A stretch of 64,000 bases of DNA from Corynebacterium sp. GTDB taxonomy: Bacteria; Actinomycetota; Actinomycetes; Mycobacteriales; Mycobacteriaceae. The notes under the pieces were generated by a model. It was not told where the DNA came from. It saw nothing but the letters and a program-made list of their open reading frames with translations, and made no database searches. Positions 53,969-63,149 of this stretch are shown one piece after another. Numbering within the stretch: position 1 is the stretch's first letter; each line of letters begins with the position of its first letter. Location of the stretch: positions 186,001 to 250,000 of the forward strand of contig NZ_JAUNKO010000002.1 in NCBI RefSeq assembly GCF_030532715.1, written 5' to 3'. Made by a program: the position numbers and the translations under genes.

Positions 53969-54014
53969 TTGTTCGTAGTTCAACTAACCCATCGATACCG
54001 TGTAAGGAGTTGCA

Positions 54015-55685
54015 GTGAACACATTTACCGCTGTAACCAACTCAATTGGCGGGAGCCTCGGGCTATCAGCCCTTGTGGCCTGTATCCCGCTGCTGGCCTT
54101 CTTCATCATGCTGATTGGCGTGAAAGCACGCGCCCACGTGTCGGCGGCTGCGGCAACCGTAACCGCAATGATCGTGGCAATCGCGGGCTTTAACATGCCC
54201 GGTGAGCTGGCGTTGATGTCCGTGCTGCGCGGCGGCGTGTTTGGTTTCTTCCCCATCGTCTGGGTGATCGTGATGGCGATCTGGTTCTACCAGATCACCG
54301 TTGCCTCTGGGCGTTTCGAAGACCTGCGCCGCACGTTTGACAAGCTTGGTGACGGCGACGTGCGCATCCAAGCCATCCTCATCGCATTCTGCTTCGGTGG
54401 TCTCCTGGAGGCCCTTGCCGGCTTCGGCGCTCCCGTTGCCATCACCGCAACCATGATTCTCGCCTTGGGTGTCAAACCGCTCAAAGCCGCAATCGTGGTG
54501 CTGCTGGCAAACACCGCGCCCGTGGCGTTCGGCGCCGTGGCCATCCCGATCACCACCGCCGGTGACGTCGGCGATCGCACCGCCGAGCAAACCAACAACA
54601 TTGCGGCAATCGTCGGCCACCAAGCCCCGCTGATTGCGGTATTCGTCCCCGCGATCCTGCTGTTCATCCTCGACGGCAAGCGCGGCGTGCGCGATGCGTG
54701 GATCCCGGCGTTTGTGATCGGCCTGTCCTTCGCCGTGGCGCAGTGGGCTACCTCGAACTACTTCGCGTACCAGCTCACCGACGTTGTGGCCTGTATCGTT
54801 TCACTCGGTGTTGCATTCGCATTCCTGCGCGTGTGGAAGCCACGCGGCGTAGCGGAAATGCGCGAACGCATGGGCCTGCCGCCCGCAGCGGTCAACGAAG
54901 ACCTGCCCCTGCAGCGCGTGTGGATGGCGCTCATGCCGTACCTCGTGGTCACCGTCGTCTTCGGTGTGGCCAACTTGGTGGAGCCGATCAAGAAGGCACT
55001 GAAGAGCGTTGCTATCACCTTCGAATGGCCGCTGCTCAAGGACCGCCTCGTCACCGCCTCCGGCGAGCCCGTGAAATCCGCCTACACCATGGAGCTGATT
55101 TTCAACCCCGGCACCCTGCTGCTCATCTCCGGTCTTATCGTCGCGGTCGCGTACATGATCTACAACGAAAACGGCAAGTACTCGCTCAACGCCGGGGAAG
55201 TGTGGAAGGAATTCACCGGAACCTGGTACCGCATGCGTTGGTCTGCGGTAACCATCGTGCTGGTGCTCGGCCTGGCGTACGTGATGAACTACTCTGGCCA
55301 GACCATCGCCATCGGCCAATACGTGGCATCCCTTGGCCCCGTCTACGCGTTCCTCGCGCCGACACTGGGCTGGGTTGGTACCGCCGTGACCGGTTCCGAC
55401 ACCTCCGCAAACGCCCTGTTCAGTAAGATGCAAGTCACCGCCGCAGAGCATGCGGGCCTGAACCCCGACCTTATGCTCGCCGCCAACACCACCGGTGGTG
55501 TCGTGGGCAAGATGATTTCCCCGCAGTCCTTGGCTATCGCCGCGACCGCCGTGGAAATGGAAGGCCGCGAATCCGACATCTTCAAGGCCGTTGTGGGCTG
55601 GTCGTTCGGCCTGCTCATCGTGGTGTGTTGTTTGGTCTTCCTGCAAACCAACGTCCTGTCCTTTATGGCGCCGGTCGTGCACTAG
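54015..55685 (+). CDS. lldP: L-lactate permease (LctP family)
   Basis: This 556-residue lactate:proton symporter-type permease has about 12-14 helices. Family segments include GGLLEALAGFGAPVAITATMIL, given here in part as LEALAGFGAPVAIT, PVAFGAVAIPITTAGD, and late TGSDTSANALFSKMQ and TGGVVGKMISPQSLAIAATA. The GTG start at 54015 is preceded by AAGGAG. In corynebacteria such genes usually precede the lactate dehydrogenase lldD. Here a terminator follows and no lldD is adjacent. A glycolate-type paralogue cannot be excluded. Confidence 0.9.
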   Translation: MNTFTAVTNSIGGSLGLSALVACIPLLAFFIMLIGVKARAHVSAAAATVTAMIVAIAGFNMPGELALMSVLRGGVFGFFPIVWVIVMAIWFYQITVASGRFEDLRRTFDKLGDGDVRIQAILIAFCFGGLLEALAGFGAPVAITATMILALGVKPLKAAIVVLLANTAPVAFGAVAIPITTAGDVGDRTAEQTNNIAAIVGHQAPLIAVFVPAILLFILDGKRGVRDAWIPAFVIGLSFAVAQWATSNYFAYQLTDVVACIVSLGVAFAFLRVWKPRGVAEMRERMGLPPAAVNEDLPLQRVWMALMPYLVVTVVFGVANLVEPIKKALKSVAITFEWPLLKDRLVTASGEPVKSAYTMELIFNPGTLLLISGLIVAVAYMIYNENGKYSLNAGEVWKEFTGTWYRMRWSAVTIVLVLGLAYVMNYSGQTIAIGQYVASLGPVYAFLAPTLGWVGTAVTGSDTSANALFSKMQVTAAEHAGLNPDLMLAANTTGGVVGKMISPQSLAIAATAVEMEGRESDIFKAVVGWSFGLLIVVCCLVFLQTNVLSFMAPVVH

Positions 55686-55704
55686 TACACCCGTCATACG
55701 CAAC

Positions 55705-55750
55705 AAACGCCGACGCGCAGCTTCTTTGCGAGTCGGCGTTTCGCTTTGCT
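55705..55750 (+). terminator. Terminator of the lactate permease gene
   Basis: AAACGCCGAC and GTCGGCGTTT form a perfect ten-base-pair stem with a 17-base loop, followed by CGCTTTGCTT. It starts 20 bases after the stop. Confidence 0.85.
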
Positions 55751-56072
55751 TGCCATCGAAGGGGATAGATGCGGCTTGGGGCGGGGACGGGGGTTCGGCG
55801 GATAAGCGCAACACGTATGTTGAACAGGTTTTCGTTATTGCGCCAGCGTGCTCGCAGTTGTCCCCTTGGGTGTGGCGCAGGGGTGGGGGAGGAGCGCGAA
55901 GGATAAGAAAAAATTCACACATCTTATGTTTGGAATTTTGCCAGTTCAACAAAGTTTTCGCCGTGACGCGTTGATGTAGCGAATGTTACTTAGGTTTAGT
56001 CGAATTCATGTTTTGACTTAGCTCACAGTTAGAATGTTGGCATCCCTGATCTTCGAGGAGGTTGACTTGGCA
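55751..56072 (+). promoter_or_regulatory. Upstream region of the oligopeptide operon
   Basis: No gene is seen in these 320 bases. TTTTGACTTAGC at 56010-56021 and TAGAAT at 56030-56035 are promoter-like, the latter being a plausible -10 box. GAGGAGG (56057-56063) is the ribosome-binding site. Confidence 0.4.
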
Positions 56073-57641
56073 ATGAAAAAGATTTTCGCGATAACAGCTG
56101 TGGCCGCTGTTGCGTTCGGTCTTTCCGCGTGCTCGACTGGTGGTGGGGCCGCGAGCGGTGAAAATTACGTCACCGTGAGGGGTGGTGAACCCCAAAACCC
56201 GTTGGTGCCTGGTAGCACCAACGAATCGAATGGCGGCGATATCCTTGAGGTTTTGTTCTCGGGCTTGGTGTATTACGACGCCAAGGGCGAGGCGCACAAC
56301 GAGGTCGCCGAATCCATTGATAAGGTCAGCGATCTCGAGTACAAGATCACGTTGAAAGATGGCTACAAGTTCTCGGACGGCACGCCCGTGAAAGCCGAGA
56401 ACTTTGTCAAGGCGTGGAACTACACAGTAGAAAATTCGTTGCTGCAGGCCAGCTTCTTCGAGACCATCAAGGGCTACGAGGAAGGCAAGCCGCTCGAAGG
56501 CCTCAAGACTGTTGATGACAAGACCTTCACCGTCGAACTTTCCGCCCCTGAGGCGGACTTCCCGCTGCGCTTGGGGTATTCAGCGTACTTCCCGCTGCCG
56601 GATGTTGCATTCGAAGACATGGACGCCTTTGGCGAAAAGCCGGTGGGTAACGGCCCCTACAAGCTCAAGGAATGGAACCACAACCAAAACGCGGTGCTGG
56701 TGCCCAACGAGGAGTACAAGGGTGAACGTGCCGCGCAAAACGATGGCGTGAAGTTCGAGTTCTATGCGGGGCTCGATGCTGCCTACGCTGACCTGCTGGC
56801 GGGCAACCTGGACGTGTTGGACACTATCCCAGACTCCGCGTTCGCCAACTTCGAAAGCGAACTGGGCGACCGGCAAGCTAACCAGGCCGGGTCAGTGTTC
56901 CAATCCTTCACCATTCCCAACAAGCTCGAGCACTTCTCTGGTGAGGAAGGCAAGCTGCGCCGGGCTGCAATCTCCATGGCCATCAATCGCGATGAAGTTA
57001 CCGACAAGATCTTCCAAAAGACCCGCACCCCAGCGACGGACTTCACCGCGCCGACAATCGACGGTCACTCCGACAGCCTGAAAGGCGAGGAGGTCCTGGA
57101 GTACAACCCGGAAAAGGCCAAGGAACTCTGGGCCAAAGCCGATGCGATGAACAAATTCACCGGTGAGTTCGCTATCGCGTACAACGCTGATGGTGGCCAC
57201 CAAGCGTGGGTGGATGCGGTAGCCAACTCCATTAAGAACACCCTCGGCATCGAGGCAGTGGGCAAGCCGTACCAAGACTTCAAGTCCCTGCGCGATGAAA
57301 TCACGAACCGCACCATTGACTCCGCGTTCCGCACCGGCTGGCAGCCGGACTACCCGAGCCTGGGTAACTACCTGATCCCGATTTACGCCACCGGGGCTTC
57401 CTCCAACGACGGTGACTACTCCAACCCCAAGTTCGACGCCCTCCTCAAGGAAGCTGGTGCCGCCGACGACATCGAAGGCGCCCAAAAGCTGTACAACGAG
57501 AGCCAAGAGATCCTGCTTGAGGATCTTCCCGTAATCCCATTGTGGTACTCCAACATCACGGCCGGTTGGTCCGAAAATGTTGACAATGTGGAGTTCAACT
57601 GGCGCAACCGCCCCGAACTTCATGCGGTGACGAAGAAATAG
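56073..57641 (+). CDS. oppA: Oligopeptide ABC transporter substrate-binding lipoprotein
   Basis: This 522-residue exported SBP family 5 lipoprotein captures peptides for the downstream permease. The N-terminus MKKIFAITAVAAVAFGLSAC gives lipid Cys at residue 20. The mature protein shows YKITLKDGYKFSDGTPVKAE, AYFPLPDVAFEDM and KPVGNGPYKLKEWNHN, all typical. The ATG at 56073 is preceded by GAGGAGG at ten bases, and a TTG two codons earlier is closer to that site and cannot be excluded. A stem-loop separates it from oppB. Confidence 0.92.
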   Translation: MKKIFAITAVAAVAFGLSACSTGGGAASGENYVTVRGGEPQNPLVPGSTNESNGGDILEVLFSGLVYYDAKGEAHNEVAESIDKVSDLEYKITLKDGYKFSDGTPVKAENFVKAWNYTVENSLLQASFFETIKGYEEGKPLEGLKTVDDKTFTVELSAPEADFPLRLGYSAYFPLPDVAFEDMDAFGEKPVGNGPYKLKEWNHNQNAVLVPNEEYKGERAAQNDGVKFEFYAGLDAAYADLLAGNLDVLDTIPDSAFANFESELGDRQANQAGSVFQSFTIPNKLEHFSGEEGKLRRAAISMAINRDEVTDKIFQKTRTPATDFTAPTIDGHSDSLKGEEVLEYNPEKAKELWAKADAMNKFTGEFAIAYNADGGHQAWVDAVANSIKNTLGIEAVGKPYQDFKSLRDEITNRTIDSAFRTGWQPDYPSLGNYLIPIYATGASSNDGDYSNPKFDALLKEAGAADDIEGAQKLYNESQEILLEDLPVIPLWYSNITAGWSENVDNVEFNWRNRPELHAVTKK

Positions 57642-57668
57642 CTCGGTGAGTACCGTTTGATCGCATCC

Positions 57669-57699
57669 GCCCTGACCGTGCTTTGCTACGCGTCAGGGC
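57669..57699 (+). terminator. Intercistronic hairpin between oppA and oppB
   Basis: GCCCTGAC/GTCAGGGC forms a perfect eight-base-pair stem with a 15-base loop and no T-run. Such structures often protect the binding-protein mRNA or allow only partial read-through, giving an excess of OppA over the permease. Confidence 0.6.
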
Positions 57700-57755
57700 G
57701 TTGAGCTTCCAAACGCTTTCGATATTGAATTCAACTTGGTGAGGAAAAAACCGCT

Positions 57756-58682
57756 ATGTTGCGCTATGTCGGGCGTCGCTTGCTTCAAACAATCCCCGTG
57801 TTTTTCGGAGCAACGCTTCTCATTTATGCCCTTGTGTTTTTAATGCCTGGTGATCCCATCCAGGCCCTCGGCGGTGATCGTGGCCTCACCGAAGCCGCCG
57901 CCGCTCGCCTCCGTGCCGAATACAACCTAGACCAGCCGTTTGTTATCCAGTACCTGCTCTACATCAAAGGTATTTTCCTGCTGGACTTTGGTACCACCTT
58001 CTCAGGTCGGCCCGTTACGGAAGTCATGGCTACGGCGTTCCCCGTGACCATCAAACTTGCTGTAATGGCGTTGGCTTTCGAGGGCATCCTGGGCGTAGGT
58101 TTTGGGTTCCTTGCGGGTATTCGCCGCGGAGGTATCTTCGATTCCACCGTGTTGGTGCTTTCGCTGCTGGTGATCGCGGTGCCATCCTTTGTGATCGGTT
58201 TTGTGTTCCAATTCGTGATTGGCGTGCAATGGAGACTTCTCCCAGTCACCGTGGGCAGCAACGTGTCCTTTACGTCGTTGCTGATGCCCGCCACGGTGCT
58301 GGGCGCGGTGTCGTTCGCCTATGTGTTGCGGCTGACGCGGCAATCGGTGAGCGAGAACTTGAACGCGGACTATGTGCGCACCGCCCGCGCGAAAGGCTTG
58401 TCTAACCTGCAGGTATTAACGCGCCACGTACTGCGTAATTCGCTGATTCCGGTGGCTACGTTCCTTGGCGCCGACTTGGGTGCGCTCATGGGTGGCGCCA
58501 TCATTACCGAGGGCATCTTCGGCATCAACGGTGTTGGTGGCGCGATGTATCAGGCAATTTTGAAGGGCGAGCCCACCACCGTGGTGTCATTTACCACAGC
58601 ACTGGTGATCGTGTACATCATTGCAAACCTGTTCGTAGACATGATCTACGCCATCCTTGACCCGAGGATCCGTTATGCCTGA
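57756..58682 (+). CDS. oppB: Oligopeptide ABC transporter permease OppB
   Basis: This 308-residue DppB/OppB-type inner-membrane permease has six helices. The N-terminus LRYVGRRLLQTIPVFFGATL and the periplasmic FLMPGDPIQALGGDRG segment are typical. The EAA coupling loop reads YVRTARAKGLSNLQVLTRHV near residue 210. The start lies after GTGAGGAAAAAACC. It overlaps oppC by eight bases. Confidence 0.93.
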   Translation: MLRYVGRRLLQTIPVFFGATLLIYALVFLMPGDPIQALGGDRGLTEAAAARLRAEYNLDQPFVIQYLLYIKGIFLLDFGTTFSGRPVTEVMATAFPVTIKLAVMALAFEGILGVGFGFLAGIRRGGIFDSTVLVLSLLVIAVPSFVIGFVFQFVIGVQWRLLPVTVGSNVSFTSLLMPATVLGAVSFAYVLRLTRQSVSENLNADYVRTARAKGLSNLQVLTRHVLRNSLIPVATFLGADLGALMGGAIITEGIFGINGVGGAMYQAILKGEPTTVVSFTTALVIVYIIANLFVDMIYAILDPRIRYA

Positions 58683-59625
58683 GAAGAAGATTTACCCCGG
58701 ACAAGAACGTTTCATCGCGCAGACAGACGAAACCGGACTGGGTGCTGTCGACGCGGTGGCAGACGAATCGGCACCCACGTCCGTGTGGGGCGAGGCATGG
58801 CGCTACCTACGGCGCCGCCCACTGTTTTGGATTTCCGCGGCGCTGATTCTCATGGCCCTGGTACTGGCCATCGCGCCCCAGTTGCTCACCAGCACGGACC
58901 CGCGGTTCTGCGAACTTCACCGCTCACTCGACCCGCCGACAGATGGCCACCCCTTTGGGTTCGATCGCCAAGGTTGCGATATTTACGCCCGCACCATGTA
59001 CGGCGCTCGCGCCTCCGTACTCGTGGGTGTGCTCACCACAACCATGGTGGTGGTGATCGGCGTGATCGTGGGCGCATTGGCCGGCTACTTCGGGGGCATA
59101 CTCGACGCACTCCTATCCCGCGTCACCGACATCTTCTACGCCATCCCGTTCGTGCTGGCCGCCATCGTGATCATGCAATTGTTCAAGGAGCACCGCACCA
59201 TTTTTACCGTGGTGATCGTGCTCGCGTTCTTCGGTTGGACCAACATCGCTCGTATCACTCGAGGTGCGGTGCTGAGTGTGAAGAATGAGGAGTACGTTAC
59301 GGCGGCGCGGGCGGTCGGGGCGTCGAGAAGCGCAATTTTGATCAACCATATTTTGCCGAACGCCGCGGCACCCATCATCGTGTACGCAACGGTGGCGCTT
59401 GGCACGTTTATCGTGGTGGAAGCAACCCTGTCCTTCCTGGGCATTGGCTTGCCAACGACCATCGTCTCCTGGGGCGGCGACATCGCCAAAGCGCAAGGCT
59501 CGCTCCGCACGCAGCCAATGGTGCTGTTCTACCCGGCGACGGCGCTAGCGCTCACAGTGCTGAGCTTTATCATGATGGGCGACGTTGTCCGGGACGCGCT
59601 GGATCCGAAGTCGAGGAAACGATAA
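58675..59625 (+). CDS. oppC: Oligopeptide ABC transporter permease OppC
   Basis: This 316-residue DppC/OppC-type permease has a cytoplasmic N-tail of about 45 residues and then six helices. The conserved HPFGFDRQGCDIYARTMYGA periplasmic segment is present, and the coupling loop is EYVTAARAVGASRSAILINH. FLGIGLPTTIVSWGGDIAKA near the end is typical. The ATG lies inside the last codons of oppB (ATGCCTGA), so translation is coupled. Confidence 0.93.
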   Translation: MPEKKIYPGQERFIAQTDETGLGAVDAVADESAPTSVWGEAWRYLRRRPLFWISAALILMALVLAIAPQLLTSTDPRFCELHRSLDPPTDGHPFGFDRQGCDIYARTMYGARASVLVGVLTTTMVVVIGVIVGALAGYFGGILDALLSRVTDIFYAIPFVLAAIVIMQLFKEHRTIFTVVIVLAFFGWTNIARITRGAVLSVKNEEYVTAARAVGASRSAILINHILPNAAAPIIVYATVALGTFIVVEATLSFLGIGLPTTIVSWGGDIAKAQGSLRTQPMVLFYPATALALTVLSFIMMGDVVRDALDPKSRKR

Positions 59626-59627
59626 CC

Positions 59628-61292
59628 ATGCAACCACTGCTTGAATTGAAGGACCTGAAAATCTCCTTCACCTCCTCCACCGGCACCGTCGATGCCGTCC
59701 GCGGGATCAATATGATGATCTACCCGGGGCAATCCGTGGCAATCGTAGGCGAATCCGGCTCCGGTAAATCCACAGCCGCGATGTCCATCATCGGGTTGCT
59801 GCCCGGCACCGGCAAGGTCACCGGCGGCGAAATCCTTTTCGAAGGCAAGGATCTGACCAAACTTTCGGAAAAGCAAATGCAGTCCTACCGGGGCTCCGAG
59901 ATTGGTCTCGTGCCGCAAGACCCCATGAGCAACCTCAACCCGGTGTGGCGCATTGGCACCCAAGTCAAGGAATCCCTGCGCGCCAACAATGTGGTGCCCG
60001 GCAGCGAAGCCGACGCCCGTGTCGCCCAACTCCTCGAAGACGCGGGCCTGCCCGACGCCGCCCACCGCGCCAAGCAATACCCGCACGAATTTTCGGGCGG
60101 CATGCGGCAGCGAGCGTTGATCGGTATCGGGCTCGCCGCGCACCCCAAATTGCTTATCGCCGACGAGCCGACCTCCGCTCTGGATGTCACGGTGCAACGG
60201 CGCATCCTCGACCACTTACAGCATCTCACCGAAGAGCTCGGCACCGCCGTGCTGTTTATCACCCACGACCTAGGGTTGGCGGCGGAACGGGCCTCCCACC
60301 TGGTGGTAATGCACCGTGGGCGCATCGTGGAATCCGGGCCGTCGCTGGACATTCTGCGCGACCCGCAGCACCCGTACACCAAGCGTCTTGTCAAAGCCGC
60401 GCCATCGTTGGCGTCTGCGCGCATCCGGCAGGCCAAGGAACAGGGGCTGGAGAGCTCCGAATTGCTCACGGCGGATACCGACGTCGCGCATGAGGAAGTG
60501 GTCCGCGTCGAGCACCTCACCAAAGTGTTCGATATTCGTGGTGCGAAAGGGGCGAAGAAGAAATTCAAAGCCGTTGACGACGTCTCGTTTTCCTTGCGTC
60601 GCGGCACCACCCTCGCGCTCGTCGGCGAATCCGGCTCGGGCAAATCCACGGTAGCCAATATCGTGCTCAACCTGCTTGACCCGACCGAAGGCAAAGTGTT
60701 TTACAAGGGCACGGACCTGTCCACGCTGAACAACGCCGAGCTCTTTGCCATGCGGCGCAAACTTCAAGTGGTGTTCCAAAACCCGTACGGTTCGTTGGAC
60801 CCCACCTACTCGATCTATCGGTGCATCGAGGAACCCCTTGCAATACACAAAGTAGGCGGGCGTGCCGACCGCGAAAAGCGGGTGGCCGAGCTTCTCGACA
60901 TGGTGGCCATGCCACGGTCCACCATGCGCCGGTACCCCAATGAACTCTCCGGCGGGCAGCGCCAACGAATTGCGGTGGCGCGCGCACTCGCGCTCGAGCC
61001 GGAAGTGATCGTGCTTGATGAAGCCGTCTCCGCCCTCGACGTGCTTGTGCAAAACCAGATTTTGCAATTGCTGGCCGGGCTCCAAGAGGACCTTAACCTG
61101 AGCTACCTGTTTATCACCCACGACCTTGCCGTTGTGCGGCAAACCGCTGATGATGTGGTGGTGATGCGCCAAGGTCGGGTTGTGGAAACCGGCACGACCG
61201 ACGAAGTCTTCGAACACCCCAAAGAGGACTACACCAGGGACCTTATCGAATCCGTCCCCGGGCTCGGCATCGAACTCGGTACCGGATTGTAG
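59628..61292 (+). CDS. oppDF: Fused oligopeptide ABC ATPase (OppD-OppF)
   Basis: This 554-residue ATPase joins the two nucleotide-binding domains that are separate OppD and OppF proteins in many bacteria. Domain 1 has Walker A VGESGSGKST (residues 40-49), signature FSGGMRQR and Walker B LLIADEPTSALD. Domain 2 has the second VGESGSGKST, LSGGQRQR and VIVLDEAVSALD. The Pro of the DEPT motif is replaced by Ala in domain 2. The oligopeptide-type C-extension with HPYTKRLV follows domain 1. It is the last gene of the operon, two bases after oppC, with a terminator downstream. Confidence 0.93.
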   Translation: MQPLLELKDLKISFTSSTGTVDAVRGINMMIYPGQSVAIVGESGSGKSTAAMSIIGLLPGTGKVTGGEILFEGKDLTKLSEKQMQSYRGSEIGLVPQDPMSNLNPVWRIGTQVKESLRANNVVPGSEADARVAQLLEDAGLPDAAHRAKQYPHEFSGGMRQRALIGIGLAAHPKLLIADEPTSALDVTVQRRILDHLQHLTEELGTAVLFITHDLGLAAERASHLVVMHRGRIVESGPSLDILRDPQHPYTKRLVKAAPSLASARIRQAKEQGLESSELLTADTDVAHEEVVRVEHLTKVFDIRGAKGAKKKFKAVDDVSFSLRRGTTLALVGESGSGKSTVANIVLNLLDPTEGKVFYKGTDLSTLNNAELFAMRRKLQVVFQNPYGSLDPTYSIYRCIEEPLAIHKVGGRADREKRVAELLDMVAMPRSTMRRYPNELSGGQRQRIAVARALALEPEVIVLDEAVSALDVLVQNQILQLLAGLQEDLNLSYLFITHDLAVVRQTADDVVVMRQGRVVETGTTDEVFEHPKEDYTRDLIESVPGLGIELGTGL

Positions 61293-61321
61293 TGTTCTCG
61301 GAGTCGCCGAGACGATGAAAC

Positions 61322-61351
61322 AAACCGCACCTGCTGTGGCAGGTGCGGTTT
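61322..61351 (+). terminator. Terminator of the opp operon
   Basis: A perfect 13-base-pair stem (AAACCGCACCTGC/GCAGGTGCGGTTT) closes a four-base loop 30 bases after the oppDF stop. The stem's own T-rich end is followed by CGTGCG, so it is strong in pairing but weak in T-run. Confidence 0.8.
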
Positions 61352-61396
61352 CGTGCGTTCTTGGTGGGGGAGCTGGCGTCCCGATGGTGCGCGGGA

Positions 61397-62182
61397 TTAG
61401 ACGCTACTGAAGGGGTAGTTGATGATGCTGTCGATGTAAGAGCTACCGGTGACGGGGGCCGTCGCCGGGGCTTGGGTGGGGTGTTGCACGGCGTCGACCA
61501 GGGGGGCGGGGGAGCCAACTTCCCCGGGGACGGCGACGCCGGTTTGGCGTTGAATCCAGTCAAGGTGTTCGGCAACGGGGACGTACCACGCCACCGTGCC
61601 TGCCGGGTTGTTGCCCTGGTTGGAGTAAGCGGTCACGCCGGCGAGTTGTCCGTTGACCACGAATGGCCCTCCGGAATCACCATGGGTCACACGGCCGCGG
61701 TCAATCCAAGCTTCCAGCAGGTGCTGGTCCGGGGTAGCGCCGGGGACGTTAAACACGCGCCGCTGGATTGTCGCGTCGGCAGCCTGCGGTTGCAGGAAAT
61801 GGTGCTGGGCAACCCCGCCCCAACCCTCGACCACACCGACGGTACCGGGTGCTAGGTGCTCACCAGACAGCGCAACAGGCGCGGAGCTCACCGGGGTGTC
61901 TAACTCGATCACGGCGAGTTCCACGGTGGGGTGCATGTACACGTTCGTCGCGTGGCGGATTTCGTTGTTCACGGAAATGGAATTGGTGTCACCTTTGCCC
62001 ACGCAGTGCTTTGCGGAAAGCACCCACGTCGGGCTGATCAGAGTTCCGCTGCAGCTCATGTCGCCCAAGATGACGCGGGAGGCGGTGCCTCCGGGCCTGC
62101 CGCCAACGATTGCCTCGGCGGGGGCAATGGCGGTCATACTTCCGAAGATGGCAAGGGCGGCAACGAGGCGCGAGAATTTCAT
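61397..62182 (-). CDS. Secreted trypsin-like (S1) serine protease
   Basis: This exported chymotrypsin-fold protease has 261 residues. A signal peptide (residues 1-24, ending near APAEA) is directly followed by IVGG, so removal of the signal exposes the activating N-terminus as in zymogen-less bacterial trypsins. The triad is clear: His in LSAKHCVG, Asp in LAVIELDTP and Ser in THGDSGGPF. The last 45 residues form a Pro/Ala-rich tail ending SSYIDSIINYPFSSV. The ATG at 62182 is preferred over a GTG two codons earlier. Target unknown. Confidence 0.88.
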   Translation of the reverse strand: MKFSRLVAALAIFGSMTAIAPAEAIVGGRPGGTASRVILGDMSCSGTLISPTWVLSAKHCVGKGDTNSISVNNEIRHATNVYMHPTVELAVIELDTPVSSAPVALSGEHLAPGTVGVVEGWGGVAQHHFLQPQAADATIQRRVFNVPGATPDQHLLEAWIDRGRVTHGDSGGPFVVNGQLAGVTAYSNQGNNPAGTVAWYVPVAEHLDWIQRQTGVAVPGEVGSPAPLVDAVQHPTQAPATAPVTGSSYIDSIINYPFSSV

Positions 62183-62259
62183 GGGCACAGCCTTAGAAAA
62201 TTGGGGATTTCGGATTGATAGTATAACTGGGTAGCGATATTGATGAGAAAAGGGGGGAC

Positions 62260-62604
62260 TTATAAAAGTTCGGCGATGACTTCCGTGGGCCGTGCGATGC
62301 GCGCGCCCGCTTTGGTGACCACGATCGGCCGTTCGATAAGGATGGGGTGCTTGGCCATGGCGAGAATCAGCTGGTCTTCGGGGGTTTCCGGGGTAAGTCC
62401 GAGCTCCTTATAAAGGGGCTCGCCAGTTCGAATGGCGTCGTGCGCTTTGAGGTTTGCGGACTTGAGTAGTGCGGTAAGAGTTTCGGTGGTGGGGGCAGTC
62501 TTCAGATACTCAATAATCGTCGGTTCGATATTGTGTTCGCGCAGATATGTGAGTGCGGCGCGGGACTTTGAACACGCGGGGTTGTGGTAAATAGTTGCGT
62601 CCAT
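62260..62604 (-). CDS. arsC: ArsC-family reductase (glutaredoxin-type arsenate reductase)
   Basis: This 114-residue thioredoxin-fold protein of the ArsC/Spx/YffB family shows MDATIYHNPACSKSRAAL, with the redox Cys at residue 11 followed by the S-x-S-R anion loop, and RPIVVTKAGARIARP near the C-terminus with the arginines that bind arsenate. A role in arsenate reduction is likely but not proven, since family members without that activity exist. It starts one base after the DUF402 stop, in an operon with DUF402 and the Rv1157c-like gene, and no ars genes are adjacent. Confidence 0.82.
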   Translation of the reverse strand: MDATIYHNPACSKSRAALTYLREHNIEPTIIEYLKTAPTTETLTALLKSANLKAHDAIRTGEPLYKELGLTPETPEDQLILAMAKHPILIERPIVVTKAGARIARPTEVIAELL

Positions 62605-62605
62605 G

Positions 62606-63139
62606 TTAGTCAATGCTAGTGAGTGTAACGCCTTCGGCCCAGGTTAGGTCGATGCCACACGAAGATAACCACGCCGAAACATCGTCCCCGTGGCGGGTGA
62701 TGCCCTCCACGGCGGCCAAGGTTGCCTCGATGGCTTTCTCCGCGTCTTCGGCCGCGAGAATCCCGGCGGCGGTGGCCGCCGATAGCTCGTCAATGTCCCA
62801 CACGTCTACGGGTTTACCGATATTGCAGATGAGGTCGATGTAGAGGTCTCGGGTGCGCCACACAGCACCTTCTTTGGTGATATCTACAACATCTGCATAA
62901 AAGTCCTGCTCGCGCTCCGCACCTTGGCGGTAGTGGAACACGTTGATGCGCAGCCGTAATGCGGGGAGCAGCCAGGATTCCAGGTAACCGAATTCGGGGT
63001 GGTCCGCGCCGCGCGCCATATACAGCCCGAAGTCGGTTTCGGCGTAGGTATCCACCGGACGGTGAAAGCCCTTCGGGTCAATGTTGATGTGCGCGCCAGT
63101 GTCGAATGTTTCCTGCTTGACGGGGTGTAGGTCGACCAT
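62606..63139 (-). CDS. DUF402 domain protein
   Basis: This 177-residue protein belongs to the DUF402/FomD-like family, some members of which hydrolyse nucleotide-type phosphoesters. The family strands are visible: FDTGAHINIDPKGFHRPVD, FGLYMARGADHPEFGYLESW and QDFYADVVDITKEG. YIDLICNIGKPVDVWDIDEL carries the acidic metal-site cluster D-x-D-E. The ATG at 63139 has AAGGA nine bases before it. It is cotranscribed with its upstream and downstream neighbours (gaps of 10 and 1 bases). Confidence 0.82.
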   Translation of the reverse strand: MVDLHPVKQETFDTGAHINIDPKGFHRPVDTYAETDFGLYMARGADHPEFGYLESWLLPALRLRINVFHYRQGAEREQDFYADVVDITKEGAVWRTRDLYIDLICNIGKPVDVWDIDELSAATAAGILAAEDAEKAIEATLAAVEGITRHGDDVSAWLSSCGIDLTWAEGVTLTSID

Positions 63140-63149
63140 GGGGAGATCC

